DNA from: Streptomyces sp. SLBN-118
GTDB taxonomy: Bacteria > Actinomycetota > Actinomycetes > Streptomycetales > Streptomycetaceae
Reading direction: 5' to 3'
DNA: 64,000 nt
NCBI RefSeq assembly: GCF_006715635.1
Contig: NZ_VFNP01000002.1
Span: forward strand, 3,720,001 to 3,784,000
Shown: positions 37,150-45,891 of the stretch, in pieces
How positions within the stretch are numbered: position 1 is the first letter of the stretch
Layout of the letters: the number at the start of each line of letters is the position of its first letter
Notes under the pieces: generated by a model
The model's database searches: none
Told to the model about the DNA's origin: nothing
What the model saw: the letters and a program-made list of their open reading frames with translations, nothing else
Translations under genes and position numbers: made by a program

Positions 37150-37260
37150 GAGGCCGGCCGAGAGCGCTCGCCGATCCGAGTTGCACGGCACCCCCGCTGT
37201 TCGGCTAGAGTCTGGAGCACGCCGAGGGGCGAGGCCGCAGGGCCCGACCCCGCGCAGCGT

Positions 37261-37332
37261 GCGGGTGTAGTTCAGTAGCAGAACATCCCCCTTCCAGGGG
37301 GAAGGCGCAGTGTGCAATTCCTGTCACCCGCT
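37261..37332 (+). tRNA. tRNA-Gly (anticodon TCC) with aberrant T-arm
   Basis: The acceptor (GCGGGTG/CACCCGC), D-stem (GTTC/GAAC) and anticodon stem (TCCCC/GGGGA around CTTCCAG) are perfect and the discriminator is T. The T-arm is abnormal: the expected GTTC is GTGC (loop TGCAATT) and the flanking CAGTG/CCTGT pair poorly. The D-loop is AGTAGCA, lacking the usual GG pair. These positions normally make the D-loop/T-loop contact and the EF-Tu surface. It could be non-proteinogenic or degenerate; the three intact stems favour a functional RNA. 72 nt. Confidence 0.8.
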
Positions 37333-37412
37333 CTGCATCGCTTTACCGGTCGCGGTCATGGATCAGGTAGGGTGGTGGACGCACCGCCCAGTGAGAGCTG
37401 AGCGGCAGCAAT

Positions 37413-37485
37413 GCGGACGTGGCTCAGTTGGTAGAGCATCACCTTGCCAAGGTGAGGGTCGCGAGTTCGAATCTCGTCGTCCGCT
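37413..37485 (+). tRNA. tRNA-Gly (anticodon GCC)
   Basis: GCGGACG/CGTCCGC acceptor, TCACC TTGCCAA GGTGA anticodon arm, canonical GCGAGTTCGAATCTCGT T-arm, discriminator T. 73 nt. It is the normal counterpart to the unusual tRNA-Gly 80 bp upstream. Confidence 0.95.
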
Positions 37486-37491
37486 CAGAGT

Positions 37492-37522
37492 GAAGGCCCT
37501 GGTCGATATGACCGGGGCCTTC
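37492..37522 (+). terminator. Terminator after tRNA-Gly(GCC)
   Basis: GAAGGCCCTGGTC and GACCGGGGCCTTC pair around GATAT and are followed by TTCG, seven bases after the tRNA. Confidence 0.8.
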
Positions 37523-37650
37523 TTCGTGTACGCCCTTCGTATGCGTCCCTCGTATGTGCCCACGTCCGCATCGGTCCCGATGACATGCGTCATGAACAGC
37601 GGTGACAGCCCGCACTGCCGGGCGGGCCCCGCCGGCCCAAGCCTTGAGTC

Positions 37651-38580
37651 ATGACCACAGACCACTACGCCATCGAGGCCGAGGAGCTGCGGCGGACCTA
37701 CGCCGGCGGCTTCGAGGCAGTAACCGGGATCTCCTTCTCCGTGGCGCGCGGCGAGATCTTCGCCCTGCTCGGGACCAATGGCGCGGGCAAGACCTCCACG
37801 GTCGAGCTGCTCGAAGGGCTCACCGCCCCTGACGGTGGGCAGGTGCGCGTCCTCGGCCACGACCCGTACCGCGAGCGCGCCGTCGTCCGGCCGCGGACGG
37901 GCGTGATGCTGCAGGACGGAGGCTTCCCTTCCGATCTGACGGCCGCCGAGACGGTGCGGATGTGGGCGGGCTGCACCAGCGGGGCGCGGCCCGTCGCCGA
38001 GGCGCTGGAGCTGGTGGGACTCGGGGACCGCGCCGGAGTGCGCGTCAAGCAGCTGTCGGGCGGCGAGCGGCGACGTCTCGATCTGGCGCTGGCCGTGCTC
38101 GGCCGGCCTGAGATCCTCTTCCTCGACGAACCGACGACAGGTCTTGACGCGGAAGGGCGGCGCGACACCTGGGAGTTGGTAGGGGCGCTGCGGGAGGGCG
38201 GCACCACCGTGCTGCTGACGACCCACTACATGGAGGAGGCCGAGTTCCTGGCCGACCGACTGGCGATCATGCATCGGGGGCGGATCGTGAGCACGGGCAC
38301 CCCGGCCGAGGTAACGGCGGCCCGCCCCGCGCGCATCCGATTCGTCCTGCCCGAGGGGGTGACGGCTGGACGGCTGCCGCTCTCACTGCGGGCGGCGGCG
38401 AACGGCCGGCGGATCGAGATCCGTACGCATGAGCTGCAGGACACGCTCGGCGAACTGCTGCGCTGGGCCCGGGATTCGGACCTGAGGCTGGAAGGGCTCG
38501 ATGCCCGCTCGGCCTCGCTCGAAGAGGCCTTCCTCGACATCGCCCAGGACAGCGCGCGGACAGAATCGGCAGGTGTGTGA
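37651..38580 (+). CDS. ABC transporter ATP-binding protein (DrrA-like export type)
   Basis: The protein has 309 residues. Walker A GTNGAGKTS, signature LSGGERRRLDLAL, Walker B EILFLDEPTTGLDAEGRRD and the switch TTHYMEEAE are all present. The order and the C-terminal roughly 90-residue extension fit the daunorubicin-resistance/CcmA-like exporters. It powers the permease encoded two bases downstream. The co-located sensor kinase and regulator suggest an envelope- or drug-responsive exporter; the cargo is unknown. Confidence 0.9.
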   Translation: MTTDHYAIEAEELRRTYAGGFEAVTGISFSVARGEIFALLGTNGAGKTSTVELLEGLTAPDGGQVRVLGHDPYRERAVVRPRTGVMLQDGGFPSDLTAAETVRMWAGCTSGARPVAEALELVGLGDRAGVRVKQLSGGERRRLDLALAVLGRPEILFLDEPTTGLDAEGRRDTWELVGALREGGTTVLLTTHYMEEAEFLADRLAIMHRGRIVSTGTPAEVTAARPARIRFVLPEGVTAGRLPLSLRAAANGRRIEIRTHELQDTLGELLRWARDSDLRLEGLDARSASLEEAFLDIAQDSARTESAGV

Positions 38581-38581
38581 C

Positions 38582-39346
38582 ATGACGGCGACGGCCGGAC
38601 GGCTGGCCGCTCTCGGGCGGGCCGAACTGACGCTTCTCGTGCGGAACCGGACCGCGCTGTTTGTGGCGCTGCTGATGCCCGCGCTGATGGTGGCGCCCAT
38701 CAAATCTACGCTGGACCAGCTCGACCTCGACAAGGCGGGGATGACCGTCGCCGGGACGGCGATGACCAGCGGGATCGGGATGGTGCTCGTCCTGGTCGTC
38801 CATCTCAACCTCGTCTCGGCCTATGTGGCCCGGCGCGAGGAGCTGGTACTCAAGCGGCTGCGTACGGGGGAGGTGCCGGACCGCGAGATCCTCGCCGGGA
38901 CGGCGCTGCCCGCCACCGGTCTCGCGCTCGCGCAGTGTGTGCTGATCGTGGTGGCGGGGGTCGCGTTCCTGGGTGTGGGGACGCCGGAGCGGCCTGAGCT
39001 ACTGGTTCTGGGCGTGCTGCTGGGGATGGTGCTGCTGGCCGCGCTGGCGGCGGTCACGTCCGCTGTGACCGCCACCGTGGAGAGTGCGCAGATCACCACG
39101 CTGCCGATGTTCGTGACCTCGTTCATGGGCTCCGGCCTGTTCATACCGCTGGACGTGCTGCCGCAAAACGTCGCGTCGGTGTGCGAACTGCTGCCGGTGA
39201 CCGGGGTGATGACGCTCGTGCGGGCCGGATGGCTGGGCGGTGTCGACACGCCTGACGTGCTGAGAGCCGCGTTGACAGCTCTGGCCTGGACGGCACTCTC
39301 GGTGTTTGCTGTGCAGCGGTGGTTCCGCTGGGAGCCCCGCCGCTGA
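38582..39346 (+). CDS. ABC-2 type permease
   Basis: The protein has 254 residues with six hydrophobic segments. RAELTLLVRNRTALFVALLMP, VARREELVLKRLRTGEVPDREIL and the late GSGLFIPLDVLPQNVASVCELLPVTG segment are typical of ABC-2 export permeases. It starts one base after the ATPase stop codon, so the two form one transporter. It is followed 16 bp later by a sensor kinase gene. Confidence 0.88.
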   Translation: MTATAGRLAALGRAELTLLVRNRTALFVALLMPALMVAPIKSTLDQLDLDKAGMTVAGTAMTSGIGMVLVLVVHLNLVSAYVARREELVLKRLRTGEVPDREILAGTALPATGLALAQCVLIVVAGVAFLGVGTPERPELLVLGVLLGMVLLAALAAVTSAVTATVESAQITTLPMFVTSFMGSGLFIPLDVLPQNVASVCELLPVTGVMTLVRAGWLGGVDTPDVLRAALTALAWTALSVFAVQRWFRWEPRR

Positions 39347-39362
39347 CTTCGGGGGTGTGTGG

Positions 39363-40577
39363 GTGCGGGTGAAGGGCTGGAGCGGCCGCAGCGGACTGGC
39401 CAAGGTGGACCTGTACACGCGCGGCACGATCCATCTGATCGTGTGGCTGGGCGTCATCGGGCTCACTCTTCCGGTGCTGAGCCGGCCCGTGCGCGAGAAG
39501 GAGCAGCTGGCCCTGGTCGTGACCGCGCTGCTGCTCATCCTCACGGAAGGTGTCCTTTGCGGACGTCTTGCCCGGTACGCGATGAACGCCTACCTGGGGC
39601 AGGGGCAGGTGCCCCCGCGGTTGCTCGGACGGGCGGCGGCGGTGACGGTCGCGTCGGTGTCCGCAGTGGTGATGCTGTCGGTGACGGTCGATCTGACCGG
39701 ACTGCTGCCGACGATGCTGGCGGCGTCACTCGTGCCGTTCCTCACCGTGCACTGTCTGCTCGTACGCAATCGGATCACGGCCCTGATCCAGCTGGTGGTG
39801 CTCGTCCTGCTGTGCCCCCTGGCCCTGCTGACCGGCCGCCCGGCCGCCGAGGCGGCGTTCACCGTCGTGGCCGTCGGCTTTGTCACCGGGTGGATGGCGT
39901 TCACGGCCCGGGCGTCGATGTGGGTACTGGCCGTGATGTGGGAGCTGCGCGAGGCGCGTGACGTACAGGCGCGGCTCGCGGTCGCCGAGGAAAGGCTGCG
40001 CTTCGGCCGCGATCTGCACGACGTACTGGGCCGGAACCTCGCCGTCATCGCGCTCAAGAGCGAGCTGGCGGTACAGCTGGCCCGGCGCGAACGGGCGGAG
40101 GCGGTGGACCAGATGAGCGAGGTCCAGCGCATCGCACAGGAATCGCAGCGAGAGGTACGGGACGTGGTGCGCGGCTACCGCGAGGCGGACCTGCGGGTGG
40201 AACTGGAGGGCGCTCGGGGTGTGTTGTCCGCGGCGGGAATCGCCTGCACCGTCGATGCGGGGGACGGGGAGCTGCCCGGCGATGTCCAGTCGGCGCTGGG
40301 ATGGGTGGTCCGGGAGGCCGCGACGAACGTGCTGCGGCACGGCGACGCGCGGCGCTGCACGATCTCGGTGCGTGCCGAGGACGACGCGGTGGTGCTGGTG
40401 ATCGAGAACGACGGGGCGGCCGGGAAAGGGTCCGGCACCGCCGGCTCGGGGCTCGCGGGCCTGCGGGAGAGGCTCTTCGCCGTGGACGGCACGCTGGAGG
40501 CGGGCCCGTCCCGGGGCGGACACTTCCGTGTGACGGCCCGCGTTCCCGTTGCCGACGACACGAAGGAGGCGGTGTGA
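39363..40577 (+). CDS. DesK-type sensor histidine kinase
   Basis: The protein has 404 residues from GTG 39363 (GGGGG seven bases upstream); GTG 39357 is an alternative. Residues 10-195 contain about five transmembrane helices and no large extracellular domain, so it probably senses membrane state or the transporter itself. LRFGRDLHDVLGRNLAVIALK carries the phosphorylated histidine (HisKA_3). VVREAATNVLRHG and GSGLAGLRERL are the N and G2 boxes of the ATPase domain. Its stop overlaps the regulator start (GTGA). Confidence 0.9.
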   Translation: MRVKGWSGRSGLAKVDLYTRGTIHLIVWLGVIGLTLPVLSRPVREKEQLALVVTALLLILTEGVLCGRLARYAMNAYLGQGQVPPRLLGRAAAVTVASVSAVVMLSVTVDLTGLLPTMLAASLVPFLTVHCLLVRNRITALIQLVVLVLLCPLALLTGRPAAEAAFTVVAVGFVTGWMAFTARASMWVLAVMWELREARDVQARLAVAEERLRFGRDLHDVLGRNLAVIALKSELAVQLARRERAEAVDQMSEVQRIAQESQREVRDVVRGYREADLRVELEGARGVLSAAGIACTVDAGDGELPGDVQSALGWVVREAATNVLRHGDARRCTISVRAEDDAVVLVIENDGAAGKGSGTAGSGLAGLRERLFAVDGTLEAGPSRGGHFRVTARVPVADDTKEAV

Positions 40578-41182
40578 CCGTACGGGTGCTGCTTGCCGAC
40601 GACGAGCATCTGATCCGGGGGGCGCTGGCCGCCCTGCTGGCGCTCGAGGACGATCTCGTGGTGGTCGCCGAGGCGGCCACGGGCGAGGAAGCACTCGCCA
40701 TGGCACGGGCGCACCGGCCGGACGTCGCGGTCCTCGATCTTCAGATGCCGGGCCCCGACGGTGTGAGTGTGGCCACTTCCCTGCGGAGCGAACTGCCCGA
40801 GTGCCGGACGATGATCGTGACCGGTCATGGGCGGCCCGGGCACCTCAGAAGAGCACTGGCAGCGGGCGTGCGGGGCTTCGTGCCGAAGACACTCAGCGCC
40901 CGGCGGCTGGCGGAGATCATCCGTACCGTGCACGCCGGAAACCGCTATGTGGACCCCGAGTTGGCGGCCGACGCGATCTCGGCAGGGGACTCGCCGCTGA
41001 CCACCCGGGAGGCCGAGGTGCTGGAACTGGCGGCCGACGGAGCCCCGATCGCGGAGATCGCGGAGCGGGCCTCGCTGTCGCCGGGGACAGTGCGGAACTA
41101 CCTCTCGTCGGCCGCCTCCAAGCTGGGGGCCGAGAACCGTCATACCGCGGTGCGTCTCGCTCGCGAGCGCGGTTGGGTATAG
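40574..41182 (+). CDS. NarL/LuxR-type response regulator
   Basis: The protein has 202 residues from GTG 40574. The receiver domain shows D9-D10, phospho-acceptor D55 in VLDLQMPG, T83 and K105 in FVPKT. The C-terminal HTH is LTTREAEVLELAADGAPIAEIAERASLSPGTVRNYL-type (split here at residues about 142-178). It is the partner of the kinase immediately upstream. The four genes from 37651 form an ABC exporter plus two-component unit resembling Bce/Lia- or DesKR-like stress modules. A target promoter would be expected before 37651. Confidence 0.92.
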   Translation: MTVRVLLADDEHLIRGALAALLALEDDLVVVAEAATGEEALAMARAHRPDVAVLDLQMPGPDGVSVATSLRSELPECRTMIVTGHGRPGHLRRALAAGVRGFVPKTLSARRLAEIIRTVHAGNRYVDPELAADAISAGDSPLTTREAEVLELAADGAPIAEIAERASLSPGTVRNYLSSAASKLGAENRHTAVRLARERGWV

Positions 41183-41203
41183 TGGTCTTCGCGCACGGCG
41201 CAT

Positions 41204-41276
41204 GCGGACGTAGCTCAGTTGGTAGAGCGCAACCTTGCCAAGGTTGAGGTCGCCAGTTCGAACCTGGTCGTCCGCT
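41204..41276 (+). tRNA. tRNA-Gly (anticodon GCC), second copy
   Basis: GCGGACG/CGTCCGC acceptor, CAACC TTGCCAA GGTTG anticodon arm, GCCAGTTCGAACCTGGT T-arm, discriminator T. It has the same anticodon as the gene at 37413 but differs in the anticodon and T stems, so it is not a recent duplicate. 73 nt. Confidence 0.95.
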
Positions 41277-41284
41277 CAAGGTAG

Positions 41285-41315
41285 GAAGGCCCCGGTCATC
41301 GCGACCGGGGCCTTC
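41285..41315. terminator. Terminator between tRNA-Gly and purC
   Basis: GAAGGCCCCGGTC and GACCGGGGCCTTC form a perfect 13-bp stem over a five-base loop. It lies 8 bp after the tRNA and 9 bp beyond the purC stop on the other strand, so it can serve both. Confidence 0.88.
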
Positions 41316-41324
41316 TTCGTGCGC

Positions 41325-42224
41325 TCAGTTCCAGGACGTGCCGGTGAGGAGCTCGTACGCCTCGATGTACTTGGCGCGGGTCGCCTCGACGATCTCCTGG
41401 GGGAGGGCGGGCGGCGGCTGCTCGCTCCTGCGGTCCCAGCCGGAAGCGGGCGAGGTCAGCCAGTCGCGGACGTACTGCTTGTCGTACGAGGGCTGGGCGC
41501 GGCCCGGCTCCCAGGAGGCCGCCGGCCAGAAGCGGGAGGAGTCGGGGGTCAGCACCTCGTCGGCGATGACGAGCTCGTCGCCGTCGAAGCCGAACTCGAA
41601 CTTGGTGTCCGCCAGGATGATGCCGCGGTCGCGGGCGATGTCACGGGCCCGGCCGTAGACGGCGAGGGTCGTCTGGCGCAGCAGGGCGGCGGTCTCCGCG
41701 CCGACCTGGCGGGCCACTTCCTCGTAGCTCACGTTCTCGTCGTGATCGCCGACGGCCGCCTTGGTGGCGGGCGTGAAGATCGGGGCCGGGAGCTCGGAGC
41801 CGTCGCTCAGGCCCTCGGGCAGCGCGAGCCCGCAGACCGTACGGGTCTCCTGATACTCGGCGAGGCCCGAGCCGGTGAGATAGCCGCGGGCCACGCACTC
41901 GACCGGGACCATGCGCAGCGACTTGCAGATGAGGGTGCGGCCCGCCCAGTCGGCAGGGGCGCCCTCGGGAAGATCAGTGCCCAGGACGTGGTTCGGTACC
42001 AGGTCCGTCAGGCGCTCGAACCACCACAGCGAGAGCTGGGTGAGCACCCGCCCCTTGTCCGGGATCTCGGTGGGCAGCACCCAGTCGTAGGCGGACATGC
42101 GGTCGCTGGCGACCATCACGAGGTCGCCCGCCTCGTTCTGGTACAGGTCGCGCACCTTGCCGGTGTGCAGATGTACCAGGCCCGGCACCTGAAGCGGCTC
42201 GGGCTTTTCGACGAATCCGGACAC
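41325..42224 (-). CDS. purC: SAICAR synthetase (phosphoribosylaminoimidazole-succinocarboxamide synthase)
   Basis: The protein has 299 residues from GTG 42224 with GGGGAGG upstream. HTGKVRDLYQ, VASDRMSAYDWVLPTEIPDKG, PVECVARGYLTGSG and ILADTKFEFGFD are diagnostic of PurC. It joins CAIR and aspartate with ATP to give SAICAR. Length fits the single-domain actinobacterial/yeast-like form. It is not in an operon with the other pur genes; the dimethylformamidase-like gene lies 84 bp upstream on the same strand. Confidence 0.95.
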   Translation of the reverse strand: MSGFVEKPEPLQVPGLVHLHTGKVRDLYQNEAGDLVMVASDRMSAYDWVLPTEIPDKGRVLTQLSLWWFERLTDLVPNHVLGTDLPEGAPADWAGRTLICKSLRMVPVECVARGYLTGSGLAEYQETRTVCGLALPEGLSDGSELPAPIFTPATKAAVGDHDENVSYEEVARQVGAETAALLRQTTLAVYGRARDIARDRGIILADTKFEFGFDGDELVIADEVLTPDSSRFWPAASWEPGRAQPSYDKQYVRDWLTSPASGWDRRSEQPPPALPQEIVEATRAKYIEAYELLTGTSWN

Positions 42225-42308
42225 GGTTCCTCCCCGTGGTTATGTCCAACGCGTCCGATTGTCCCGTACGCGGGTTGGACCGGCTCGTACGGGGTCGGCC
42301 GCGCCGGG

Positions 42309-43766
42309 TCAGTCGCGCTTGCAGATGCGGTCGAGGAGGTTCGCCGTCGCCCGCTGGACACGGGTGTCGACATGGCCGGGGCGGTCCAGCGCCGGGGACC
42401 AGGCGAAGGTGCCGGCGGCGAAGACGAGGGCGCCCGAGGGTGCGCGGTACAGGGACGTCTCCTGGTGGCGGATGGCGCCCTCGCCGTCCCGGTAGGGGGA
42501 GTGGGCGAGCAGGATCCGGCCCTGGTGTTCGGGCAGGGCGGTCCGCGGGAAGTACCGGTCGGCCTCGCCCGCGACCAGGCCGGGGAGCTCGTCGCCGTCG
42601 TGTGCGCCGGTCGCCTCCCAGAGCCAGTGATCGGCGTTGCGTACGACCAGGGGGTGTGGCTCGGGGACCCGGCCCGCGTACTGGATGCCCAGCAGCAGCT
42701 GCTCGGCCCGGTCGATCTCGCGCCACAGGGCCGGTTTTCCGGGGCAGCGGCGTTTGCGGCAGGTCAGCAGGCGGTCGGGGACGCCGGAGGGCGACGGGCC
42801 GAGCTCGACCTGCCAGTACATGGTGTTGGCGGACAGGAAGACGAGCGAGGTGCCGCCGTCGCGGGCGCGCTCGACGGTGCGGCGCATCGGGGCCGACCAG
42901 TACTCGTCGTGGCCGGCGAAGACCAGTCCCCGGTAGCGGCGGGGGTCGACGCGGCCGGCGTGGAGGTCGCGGGTCTCCGCGTAGGCGAGGTCGTAGCCGT
43001 AGCGCTCGGCCCAGCGGATGAAGTCATAGGCGTGGCCGACATGGAGGGGCAGGCCCGCGCCCGCGTAGGGACGGTCGAAGGAGACCGTGATGGCGGCGTC
43101 CTCCTCGCCGAGGAGGCGGCCCGTCTCGTCCCAGGCGTGGTAGAGGCTGGCGCCCGTGCGGCCGTCCTCCGGATAGAGGTTGTACGCCTGCCAGGTGATG
43201 TCCGGCAGAAGGAGCAGGAGGTCGGCGGGCTGAACGTCGCGGACGGTGAAGGGGATGTGGGAGCGGTAGCCGTCGGCGGTGGTGAGCACGGCGACATACG
43301 CGCCGACCGCCCAGTAGGACGGGATCTGCAGCCGCCAGGAGAGCCACCAGTGGTGGCAGGCGACGGTGCGGTCGGCGGCGAGCGGGGGCGGCTGGACGAT
43401 CCCGGAGAGGCGCGGGCTGGTGGTGATCTTGGCTGCTCCGTCGCCCGCGTAGTGTCCGATGCGGTAGATGTCGACCGAGAACTGCTGGGGCGGGTCCACA
43501 GTGATGTGGAAATCGATCGCCTCTCCGGGGCCGGCCGCGCCGGTGGACGCGAAGCCCTTGATCTGCCGGCGCACGTCGTCGGCGGTGCGGGGTCCGCGCG
43601 CACTCCTGCCGCGGTCGGGATCGGCGTACCAGGGAACGACCTGGCCGGTGTCGTCGAAGAAGTTCTCGCTGCCGCGGAGCCAGGGCAGCGGGCCCTGGCC
43701 GAACGGGTCTGTGACGGCGTGGGCGAGAGCGCCCGATTCCCATCGCCGGATCTGCTCAGCCCCCAT
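42309..43766 (-). CDS. N,N-dimethylformamidase large-subunit-like protein
   Basis: The protein has 485 residues with no signal peptide. DIYRIGHYAGDGA, LPDITWQAYNLYPEDGRTGASLYHAW, SFDRPY and FAGHDEYWSAPMRRTVERARDGG match the domain described from the beta subunit of bacterial N,N-dimethylformamidase. A domain of this kind occurs widely in actinobacteria without the small subunit, and none is seen here. An amide-hydrolase activity is possible; the true substrate is unknown. Metal-ligand candidates are the His/Glu residues of GHDEYW. Confidence 0.85.
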   Translation of the reverse strand: MGAEQIRRWESGALAHAVTDPFGQGPLPWLRGSENFFDDTGQVVPWYADPDRGRSARGPRTADDVRRQIKGFASTGAAGPGEAIDFHITVDPPQQFSVDIYRIGHYAGDGAAKITTSPRLSGIVQPPPLAADRTVACHHWWLSWRLQIPSYWAVGAYVAVLTTADGYRSHIPFTVRDVQPADLLLLLPDITWQAYNLYPEDGRTGASLYHAWDETGRLLGEEDAAITVSFDRPYAGAGLPLHVGHAYDFIRWAERYGYDLAYAETRDLHAGRVDPRRYRGLVFAGHDEYWSAPMRRTVERARDGGTSLVFLSANTMYWQVELGPSPSGVPDRLLTCRKRRCPGKPALWREIDRAEQLLLGIQYAGRVPEPHPLVVRNADHWLWEATGAHDGDELPGLVAGEADRYFPRTALPEHQGRILLAHSPYRDGEGAIRHQETSLYRAPSGALVFAAGTFAWSPALDRPGHVDTRVQRATANLLDRICKRD

Positions 43767-44043
43767 GCTGCGCCCTCCTCCGAGGCCCCCGGTTCATCCG
43801 TGATACGGCGACCAGGGCGCGTCGTGGAAGTAGCTCCGTCCGCCCGCAGGGCGGGCGAGACTTCCTCAACACGCCCTCGTGTTCAGCGCCGGTCTCCAGC
43901 ACATCACATAACGCACGCACTCCGTCACCGTTCGTCGCGAATTGACGTGACCGGAAGGGAATGTTCCGGGCGAGACGGAGGTATCGCGCGCGCGGGCGGG
44001 CGGGGATCCTCCGGTGTCCGGTGTCCGGCGCCGTACCGCGCCG

Positions 44044-45678
44044 TCAGACCAGGCGGACCGGCTTCTCCGGTCGGACGCCGAGGGTGGAGAGCCAGCTGCG
44101 CAGCGGCGCCGCGTCGCCGTCCTCGGTCAGGCTCAGCACAGGGGTGGCCAGATCCGCGCGGCGTTCACCATTGATCAGCAGCGCCGGACCGTCGAGCCAG
44201 TCCAGACCGGGGACCGCACCGGCCGTGTCGACGGCGGCACAGCAGACCATCGCGGTCACATGATCGGCGAGCAGCTCGCGGCCCGTACGGGGCGGCTGCA
44301 GCGGGAAGAGCGGGAGCGGGTCGGCTCCCCAGCCGTTCAGCGCGTCGCCGGGGCTCTTGGGGGGCGGGGGGACTGCCGCTTCCTCGCGGGCGACCTCCGC
44401 CATGATCCCCGCGGCCAGCGTCTCGCCGGCCTCGGCACCACGGCCCGACAGATGCTCCAGGACCCGGGTCAGCGTCGGCCCGTCCGGGCCGGTCGACGGC
44501 GGTACGCCCAGCTCGTCGAGCACCCGGTGGAGCCGGGCCGCTTCCGTACGCCACTTATGGTCGACCACCTCTTCCGGATACTGCTGCCAGTCCACCGGCG
44601 ACCAGTCGGGGCCCGCCTCGGCGGGGCCGCCGTGGAAGAGTCGGGCGGCCAGCAGGGAGGCTGCCTCGTCTATCGCGCCGGGCTCTTCGAGCAGGTCGCA
44701 GGCAGGGCGCTCGCCCAGCCGGGAGGTGAAGCCCTCCGCGAGCCGGTCGCGCCGGGAGAGCTCGGTCAGGGCCGAGACAACGCCCGCGTCGAGGCGCGAG
44801 GGCCAGCGGCCCATGCGCCAGGCGGGCAGCGCGACCCGGGTCAGCAGCCGGTCCCACCCCGCGTAGGCGAGGCCGACCTGCTCCTGGGCGACTATCCGCA
44901 GACCGTAGTCCACAGCCTGTGCACACTCGGACGCGGCCGCCGCGACGCCCCGCTCCATCTCGGAGGCCGGAGCCTGACAACTGCGCAGCAGCAGCCGGGT
45001 ACTCCCGCCGACGAAGCCGAGCGCCACCTTGCGTATCGGTCCCTGCCCAGGGGCGGCCGCGACCGCGACCGCGGCGTCCAGGCCCCGTACGAAACGGCGA
45101 GCCGCAGCTATGTCGGGGTGCGCGGAGGGTGCCGTGCCCGCGACGACCGGCGCCAGCACCGCCCGCAGCTCGGCCACCCGCATCCACCACAGGAAGGGCG
45201 AACCGATCACCAGCACGGGCGCCTCGGTACCGCGGCGCCTGCTTCCGCCGCGTATCGCATGGGCCGGGTGCGTACGGTCCTCGAGCCAGCTGTCGCAGTC
45301 GGGGGTGAGCGCCAGAGCGGACGGCGCGGGCACCTCCAGGCGCTCGGCCAGGTCCCGCACCAGCCGGTACAGGTCCGGGGCGGCACGCTCCGAGAGCTCG
45401 ACGGTGGGGCTGAGCGCGGGACTGGCGCGGACGATCACGGCCGCGACCGCCGCGGCGAGCAGGAGCACGATCACCGCGAAGACCGAGACGGCCCAGCGCG
45501 AGGCGTCCCAACTCCCGCCGCTCATATGCCCCGCGGCATCGCCCGCGAAGAGCACGACGGCCACGGCAGCGGGCAGCAACGCCACCGCCAGTGCCCTGCT
45601 GCGCACCCGCAGCACGGCGAGGGCCCGCGAGCGCGCGGCGTGCGCGCCCAGCGACTCACCGAAACCGGTACCGGACAC
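44044..45678 (-). CDS. Membrane protein resembling a degenerate M48 peptidase
   Basis: The protein has 544 residues. Two transmembrane helices lie at about 28-48 and 60-85. The following region (ASPALSPTVELSERAAPDLYRLVRDLAERLEVPAP...) has the Ste24/HtpX-like layout in which a substrate-side strand leads to the active-site helix. At the expected place LRAVLAPVVAG appears instead of LxAVLAHELAH, so the HExxH zinc site is missing. The rest (WMRVAEL..., AEMERG) has no replacement motif. It is probably a catalytically dead scaffold. The M48 relationship is my inference from layout and could be wrong; no gene neighbour helps. Confidence 0.55.
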   Translation of the reverse strand: MSGTGFGESLGAHAARSRALAVLRVRSRALAVALLPAAVAVVLFAGDAAGHMSGGSWDASRWAVSVFAVIVLLLAAAVAAVIVRASPALSPTVELSERAAPDLYRLVRDLAERLEVPAPSALALTPDCDSWLEDRTHPAHAIRGGSRRRGTEAPVLVIGSPFLWWMRVAELRAVLAPVVAGTAPSAHPDIAAARRFVRGLDAAVAVAAAPGQGPIRKVALGFVGGSTRLLLRSCQAPASEMERGVAAAASECAQAVDYGLRIVAQEQVGLAYAGWDRLLTRVALPAWRMGRWPSRLDAGVVSALTELSRRDRLAEGFTSRLGERPACDLLEEPGAIDEAASLLAARLFHGGPAEAGPDWSPVDWQQYPEEVVDHKWRTEAARLHRVLDELGVPPSTGPDGPTLTRVLEHLSGRGAEAGETLAAGIMAEVAREEAAVPPPPKSPGDALNGWGADPLPLFPLQPPRTGRELLADHVTAMVCCAAVDTAGAVPGLDWLDGPALLINGERRADLATPVLSLTEDGDAAPLRSWLSTLGVRPEKPVRLV

Positions 45679-45891
45679 GGTCCGACCTCACCCCCTCTGC
45701 CCTGCGACGGTGTTGCTCACTCCCCCACTGTGGCACCCACCACTGACATCGCAATGCCGGTGGGCCAAGTGCCGGAACGCCTGCGCCGCACCCTAGTTGG
45801 GGCTTTCGGCGGACGTCATCCGGATGGCCGAGCCGTCACTCGATGGAATGGCTTTGGGCAAAGGTGATGACGGTTCTCAGGGCCTAGAGGT

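Noticed and set aside
37413-41276. The two tRNA-Gly(GCC) genes as direct repeats of a mobile element spanning the ABC/two-component genes
   Set aside because: The two tRNAs differ in their stems, no integrase lies between them, and the genes between have host-like composition.
41235-44174. A 979-codon + strand frame across purC and the dimethylformamidase-like gene
   Set aside because: Starts inside a tRNA and runs antisense to two recognised genes; explained by codon bias alone.
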